From: a virus
DNA: 56,963 bases
Direction: 5' to 3' (one strand)
IMG/VR virus record: IMGVR_UViG_3300024520_000086
Location: 1 to 56,963 of that record
Below, one piece after another: positions 53,707 through 56,963 of the stretch. How positions within the stretch are numbered: position 1 is the first letter of the stretch; each line of letters begins with the position of its first letter. The notes beneath the pieces were generated by a model. That model was not told the DNA's origin and searched no databases. It saw only the letters and a program-made list of their open reading frames with translations. A program made the translations under genes and the position numbers.

Positions 53707-54072
53707 TCACTCCTCAAATCCATTAGGGCCAAATATATCATTATGTTTAGCTAATTTTATTCGTGTGTTAGATTGGTCAAGTGGATATTGATATCCACTA
53801 CGCGACTCTTTTAAAATCTCATCAGCTTCTGCTGCGGTCAATAGGTGTTGAGTTTTAACAGTAAGCTCAATAGGGAGTTCCTGTTGAATATTTGGCAACA
53901 GACCACACACCATTTTAGACATCGCACTGCGAAGCTTAATTTGATATTGTTCAAAATCTGTATCACTTCTCTGCAACTCTTCAAAATGCTCAATAACATC
54001 TAGAATAGAAGGACAGCAAAAAGCGCGCCACGCAACCTTAAGTCGGCGACAAAAGTTAGTGATCACCCTCAT
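53707..54072 (-). CDS. Hypothetical protein
   Basis: 121 residues, with a basic, Cys-containing opening (RVITNFCRRLKVAWRAFCCP) and a mixed remainder with AAEADEILKESRSG. Start and stop are tightly packed with both neighbours (ATGA upstream). No family was recognised. Confidence 0.55.
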   Translation of the reverse strand: MRVITNFCRRLKVAWRAFCCPSILDVIEHFEELQRSDTDFEQYQIKLRSAMSKMVCGLLPNIQQELPIELTVKTQHLLTAAEADEILKESRSGYQYPLDQSNTRIKLAKHNDIFGPNGFEE

Positions 54073-54314
54073 GATGGGTAATCCTCAGCGGTTTCATCAA
54101 ACCAAGTGTTTAGCTGGGCCTTAACCTCACTGAGTTGTCCACAGAGGACAACCCCAGCAGCATTATCCACTACTTCAGTAGGATCACCCTCTTTCATAGT
54201 AACAGGCTTGATCATCACTAATTTGATATAAACGATGCCTTCACCTGGTTGGGGCGTGAAAGCCTGCCCTTTCATCTGCTCAAGTGTCTCACTCGGTAAT
54301 ATGTTAATACTCAT
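54069..54314 (-). CDS. Hypothetical protein, first gene of leftward block
   Basis: 81 residues from the ATG at 54314, with GAGG six bases upstream. It has beta-like strands (EGIVYIKLVMIKPVTM), then helical and acidic ends. It begins the leftward operon, just below a variant of the phage promoter-like motif. No family was recognised. Confidence 0.55.
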   Translation of the reverse strand: MSINILPSETLEQMKGQAFTPQPGEGIVYIKLVMIKPVTMKEGDPTEVVDNAAGVVLCGQLSEVKAQLNTWFDETAEDYPS

Positions 54315-54319
54315 TCCTG

Positions 54320-54334
54320 TCCTCTCTACACTAA
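54320..54334 (-). promoter_or_regulatory. Variant of late promoter-like motif
   Basis: The minus strand reads TTTTTAGTGTAGAGA, six bases before the ATG at 54314. It matches the first nine positions of the shared motif but diverges after TAGTGTA. It might be a weak or unrelated promoter. Confidence 0.4.
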
Positions 54335-54668
54335 AAAGAAATCCATACACCTATATAGTAGGGAGAAAGCGGGGAAAAGTATTGGATTATTTGGTATAAT
54401 CCACATTTTATTACTGTCTCCTGAGGGGTTTAGCTGTTTCATCTTATAGGTAAGGCGCGTGAAATGCTGTAGCATGCCACCCCGCGTCTCAGAACGAGAC
54501 CACCCCCCGCCGAGCTGAAAAACCCCCCCCTTTAGTTCTTTTTTCTTTTTTCTCACATCGAGAATGGCACACTATGTGTCACTGAAGATTTATGAATAGT
54601 GCACTAAAGATCGAGCAAGATCGACCCGATAAGTAATTGTCAACCGAAACTCCAAACCAAACAATACA
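54335..54668. other. Divergent non-coding region with G-runs and hairpin
   Basis: The only gene-free stretch above 300 bases. The minus strand contains G8 and G6 runs plus G4 and G2 runs between about 54478 and 54531. There is also a 5-bp hairpin (GTCTC-AGAAC-GAGAC, 54487-54501) and A-rich blocks near 54535-54555. It separates the leftward virion operon from the rightward GC-rich genes. Candidate functions are bidirectional transcription control, origin of replication or packaging start. No open frame here looks real. Confidence 0.5.
54626..54650 (+). promoter_or_regulatory. Rightward leader box, copy 1
   Basis: Reads GATAAGTAATTGTCAACCG and is followed by GAAACTCC. It is related to the boxes at 55930 and 56943 (shared TARG core and CAACCG). 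It lies 20-40 bases ahead of the first rightward gene. Confidence 0.4.
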
Positions 54669-54803
54669 ATGTTCCACTACGCCAAAGACATGACCATCGA
54701 GTACGTTCGCCACTCCTTCGCGTTCCGCCTCTTCGCGCTAGTCGCCGCGGTGAGCACGGTCCCGGCATACTTTCTCATGTCATCCCTGAATTTCGCTCTG
54801 TAG
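54669..54803 (+). CDS. 44-residue single-pass membrane protein
   Basis: First rightward gene: ATG at 54669, TAG at 54801-54803. After 16 residues with mixed charges the protein has one hydrophobic span (FRLFALVAAVSTVPAYFLM), suited to a transmembrane helix. No strong ribosome binding site is visible, as for others on this strand. A leader box precedes it and the next gene starts 40 bases after it. Possible early membrane-acting factor; the function is unknown. Confidence 0.6.
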   Translation: MFHYAKDMTIEYVRHSFAFRLFALVAAVSTVPAYFLMSSLNFAL

Positions 54804-54840
54804 TAGGGTAGACTTCAGCAACTAGAGACAGAGAGACAGA
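54804..54840 (+). promoter_or_regulatory. Rightward leader box, copy 2
   Basis: Contains TAGGGTAGACTTCAGCAACT followed by AGAGACAGAGAG directly before the gene at 54844. The same sequence order (TAGG, TTCA, ACTAGAGAC) recurs before 55437. The purine-rich GAGA tract replaces a typical AGGAGG. Confidence 0.45.
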
Positions 54841-54843
54841 GAC

Positions 54844-55398
54844 ATGACCGACCCGACATACGACCTAACGGAACTCTGGCAAGCGAAGCGCGACCGCTAC
54901 GCTACCCGGCAGGGTTCATTCATGCTCAAAGGGGAGGTCACGGTGTTTGCTCCTCGGTTCGATGCGTTCGGTCGGGATGTCCGATCCGAAGCGGTCGAGG
55001 TCTGGGAATTCATGCGAGCATGTCGGGGGAAGATCATGCGAGTCATCTACGTCTGCCTTGACGGAACGGTTCGGGACATGATCGGTCGACAGGGTGTCCA
55101 CGATTCAGATCAAGACGGGGCGGTCCAGGGGATCGGGCATTCGATGGCAGATGCAACTAGACTCAACCTGTCATTCTGGACGTTCGCCCACGGAAAGAAG
55201 GTCAATACGGGCAGCGGACAGGGATACCGCACATTGCGCGCAGAAGGGATCCTAGCGATACGGTGTGAGGGAAACGATATCCTCACAGCATACGGTCAAG
55301 GCGCGCTAGAGCAAGCTGCGCGAACGGTCGTGCCGAGAGAGATAGCAACCGATACCGTTCCGATAGTCGAAGGGGAATTCGAAGGACTAGAGATCTAG
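54844..55398 (+). CDS. Possible WYL_2/SH3-like phage protein
   Basis: 184 residues. The middle (LDGTVRDMIGRQG, later LNLSFWTF, then GYRTLRAEGILAIR) resembles the small SH3-fold/WYL_2-type phage family. The shared features are a strand with DG-x-x-R, an aromatic strand and a closing GxR-x(2-3)-R-x-x-x-I. The N-terminus is charged and the C-terminus acidic. It is visibly GC-rich compared with the leftward genes. Nucleic-acid or host-factor binding is the most common suggestion for such folds. The call is tentative. Confidence 0.5.
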   Translation: MTDPTYDLTELWQAKRDRYATRQGSFMLKGEVTVFAPRFDAFGRDVRSEAVEVWEFMRACRGKIMRVIYVCLDGTVRDMIGRQGVHDSDQDGAVQGIGHSMADATRLNLSFWTFAHGKKVNTGSGQGYRTLRAEGILAIRCEGNDILTAYGQGALEQAARTVVPREIATDTVPIVEGEFEGLEI

Positions 55399-55436
55399 GC
55401 TCAAGTTCAACTAGAGACGAGACGACAAGAGTAGCG

Positions 55437-55625
55437 ATGAAAGTTCCACAATACGCTAGCTGTATCAATCTAGAGAGATTCAATCTGTTCGTTCGGATGA
55501 TCGAGAGAGATGCACGAACTACTAGTAATCAGAAGCTAGTGCTCAAGTTCAGAGCATGGAGCTATTACGTAAGCGTCAAGAGTCAATTTCACATCATGAT
55601 AGAACTACCAACGGTCTACCGATGA
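55437..55625 (+). CDS. Small hypothetical protein
   Basis: 62 residues, basic, with aromatic residues (WSYYVSVKSQFHIM). Composition is more AT-rich than the flanking genes. It is supported mainly by its leader, which repeats the TAGG/TTCA/ACTAGAGAC order seen before 54844, and by filling the space between two accepted genes. No family was recognised. Confidence 0.48.
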   Translation: MKVPQYASCINLERFNLFVRMIERDARTTSNQKLVLKFRAWSYYVSVKSQFHIMIELPTVYR

Positions 55626-55672
55626 TACACTAGGGCTAGTCCGCTATCCCGCACTACAGCACGAGGAACACG

Positions 55673-55912
55673 ATGCAAATTTCAGAAAACGGAACTATGA
55701 GCACGACAATCGACGGGGCGGATTTCCGCATCAAATGGACAACGGACGGGAAATGGTTCGTCTCGCGTCTCGGGATGGCCATAGGATACTGCGATACTCT
55801 GGCAGAAGTCCCGGGAATGATCCGGCAAAGGAAAGACGAAGCGCGGGAGAGAGTCACTAGGCTCGAATCTGAAGCGAAAGAGAGAGCGGAGGAAATTCTA
55901 GATCGGTTCTAA
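55673..55912 (+). CDS. Small hypothetical protein with helical tail
   Basis: 79 residues starting at ATG after GAGG. The first half is beta-like (ADFRIKWTTDGKWFVSRLG) and the second a long charged helix (RKDEARERVTRLESEAKERA). GC-rich codons match the adjoining rightward genes. No family was recognised; similar small proteins are common in phage early regions. Confidence 0.65.
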   Translation: MQISENGTMSTTIDGADFRIKWTTDGKWFVSRLGMAIGYCDTLAEVPGMIRQRKDEARERVTRLESEAKERAEEILDRF

Positions 55913-55929
55913 AGATCCCTCTTCGGAAA

Positions 55930-55973
55930 GACGACTAAGGTATTGGCAACCGGAACTCAACTAGGAAAGAACA
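55930..55973 (+). promoter_or_regulatory. Rightward leader box, copy 3
   Basis: Contains GACTAAGGTATTGGCAACCG followed by GAACTCAACTAGGAAAG, ending two bases before the ATG at 55974. Its first 20 bases match 15 of 20 with the copy at 56943. This spacing suggests a promoter plus leader used repeatedly. Confidence 0.5.
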
Positions 55974-56699
55974 ATGGAATTCACAGTCGAAACACGCGCG
56001 GGAAAGTCCTTCACAGTCGATAGCCTCTTGACGGATCGCGAGGCGAAAGCCGTTCTGATGGCAAAGACGAATCCCTCCGATTTCGAATGCACGCTCGCGC
56101 ATAAACCGAGCTTGAGCCCAAAGATGCGCTCTTGGCTACACGTTCTGGCATCATGGGCACAAAACCCGAAGCGCGAAACCTCAAGCGCGAGCTTTCCCCA
56201 AATTCTCGCGATGTTGACCGGTGCGCGAAACGCAGGGAAGAAATTCCCGAAAATCAAGCTCCAAACAAGCGGCGCATCGTGGACAAAGGTCGTTCTGTCG
56301 TTGTCCAAGGCGGGAAAAGTCAACATTACGGACGGTCGCCCCTTTGGCTCCAATCTCTACTTCGGAGCGATTCAGACAGACGGTAGTTTCCGCTCTGCTA
56401 CCGAATCGGAATCGGTTCTCGAATTGCTCAATACCTTGGAATTGAATCCGGCAACGGTCGCGACTCAGCATGGTGTCGCAACGGGTAATTGCTGTTTCTG
56501 CGCGCGCGATCTCTCGACAAAGGAAAGCCGTTCGGTCGGATACGGTCCGATCTGCGCTAGCAAGTTCGGTCTCCCGTGGGGGACGATCGATCCGGATTTG
56601 GACACAAAGGGGAAATCGTTCGTCCCCAAATGGGGGAATAACGAGGATGCGGGGGATCTATCCGCTATGAACGCCGCTGATGCTAGCGAATTCTTCTAA
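55974..56699 (+). CDS. DUF6011-type zinc-binding protein
   Basis: 241 residues. The C-terminal third has a four-Cys motif typical of DUF6011: GNCCFCARDLSTKES followed by VGYGPICASKFG. The N-terminal 160 residues form a mixed alpha/beta region with an Ala/Gly-rich helix. The protein ends in an acidic Ala/Asp stretch. DUF6011 proteins are of unknown function and occur in many phages. The Cys pattern suggests a structural zinc. Confidence 0.75.
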   Translation: MEFTVETRAGKSFTVDSLLTDREAKAVLMAKTNPSDFECTLAHKPSLSPKMRSWLHVLASWAQNPKRETSSASFPQILAMLTGARNAGKKFPKIKLQTSGASWTKVVLSLSKAGKVNITDGRPFGSNLYFGAIQTDGSFRSATESESVLELLNTLELNPATVATQHGVATGNCCFCARDLSTKESRSVGYGPICASKFGLPWGTIDPDLDTKGKSFVPKWGNNEDAGDLSAMNAADASEFF

Positions 56700-56710
56700 G
56701 CTAGCGACAT

Positions 56711-56733
56711 GTCCCCCGGGCGGCATCTGCCCG
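56711..56733 (+). other. GC-rich hairpin downstream of the DUF6011 gene
   Basis: A 6-bp stem (CCGGGC with GCCCGG) and seven-base loop lie about 15 bases beyond the stop at 56699. No run of T follows, so it may be a rho-like or processing element instead of an intrinsic terminator. Confidence 0.35.
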
Positions 56734-56757
56734 GTCATTACCCTTACAGAGAGCATC

Positions 56758-56934
56758 ATGATTCAACTAGAAAGAGCTGAGAAGCGATTCGGCGCGTTCA
56801 CGGTCCCGTTCATCGTCCACTATCAGACGAGCAAGAGAGAGGGTTTCCGGCGGTTTGAGAACCGCGATAGCGCGATGAAATTCGCCACGGAAATCCTCCA
56901 TGAACTTTTGTTCTATGGGCTCAAGATCGGCTAA
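56758..56934 (+). CDS. Small basic hypothetical protein
   Basis: 58 residues from the ATG at 56758 (MIQLERAEKRFGAFTVPFIV onward). An upstream in-frame ATG would overlap the previous gene and is less likely. Helical and basic (HYQTSKREGFRRFENRDSAM). AGAGAGCATC is just upstream. No family was recognised. Confidence 0.55.
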   Translation: MIQLERAEKRFGAFTVPFIVHYQTSKREGFRRFENRDSAMKFATEILHELLFYGLKIG

Positions 56935-56942
56935 CGGAATGC

Positions 56943-56963
56943 CGACTAGGATGGTAGCAACCG
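56943..56963 (+). promoter_or_regulatory. Rightward leader box, copy 4 (at window edge)
   Basis: The last bases read GACTAGGATGGTAGCAACCG, close to the box at 55930. The next gene presumably begins just outside the window. Confidence 0.45.

Noticed and set aside
54326-54556. Open frame of 76 codons on the minus strand
   Set aside because: It crosses the G-runs and hairpin, has no ribosome binding site and odd composition, and overlaps the better-supported start at 54314.
55618-55632. ATGATACACTAGGG on the plus strand near 55625
   Set aside because: It resembles the late motif in reverse orientation only; it belongs with the rightward TAGG leaders and no leftward gene follows.
1-56963. tRNA genes, CRISPR arrays, insertion sequences, integrase or lysis genes
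   Set aside because: None could be recognised. Gaps between genes are too short for tRNAs apart from 54335-54668, where no cloverleaf was seen.

Overview
This window is a contiguous piece of a double-stranded DNA tailed phage (Caudoviricetes). Almost everything from position 1 to about 54.3 kb is read leftward (minus strand). It forms one long, tightly packed series of genes with short overlaps, many of them ATGA type, and strong AGGAGG-like ribosome binding sites. The last 2.3 kb (about 54.67-56.96 kb) is read rightward, is visibly richer in GC, and uses different, purine-rich leaders. No integrase, lysis gene, tRNA, CRISPR array or ribosomal gene was seen. The host cannot be assigned from this sequence.

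In order of leftward transcription (high to low coordinates) the layout is as follows. (1) 54.3-50.4 kb: small accessory proteins, two zinc-finger-like proteins, a sigma-region-2-like protein with a Cys4 insertion, and a terminase small subunit candidate. (2) 50.4-45.5 kb: a GIY-YIG endonuclease, an ERCC4-type nuclease with a frame break at an A10 run, a tandem pair of small paralogues, and the large terminase. (3) 45.5-38.7 kb: portal, a hidden 47-residue amphipathic peptide, a His-rich protein, a prohead protease with a nested scaffold start, a decoration-like protein and the major capsid protein. (4) 38.6-31.9 kb: an HNH endonuclease, neck/connector genes, a second decoration-like protein, a SAM methyltransferase and a GIY-YIG endonuclease. 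(5) 31.8-4.7 kb: a tail tube with a duplicated domain, a pair of chaperone-like paralogues, a 2052-residue tape measure, distal tail proteins, very large LamG-like and fibre-like proteins, and a hub-like protein. (6) 4.6-0 kb: RecA, an EDxHD-like endonuclease, a DnaB-type helicase and a DnaG-type primase that runs off the left edge. No tail sheath was recognised and the tape measure is very long, so I infer a siphovirus with an unusually long tail, roughly 0.3 micrometres by the usual 0.15 nm per residue rule.

Two themes stand out. First, a repeated motif, TTAGTGTATWAKA, lies upstream of the portal, protease/scaffold, tail tube, a 61-residue protein and several other genes. It is often followed by small hairpins and a strong ribosome binding site. 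Intrinsic terminators follow the capsid, tube and 61-residue genes. I propose that this is the phage's late promoter, and that the sigma-like protein at 52806-53429 is a candidate factor to read it. Second, seven free-standing homing-type endonucleases of four families (four GIY-YIG and one each of LAGLIDADG, HNH and EDxHD-like) are inserted between essential genes, mostly with stop and start codons overlapping or abutting. The functions of many small genes remain unknown and are marked as such.
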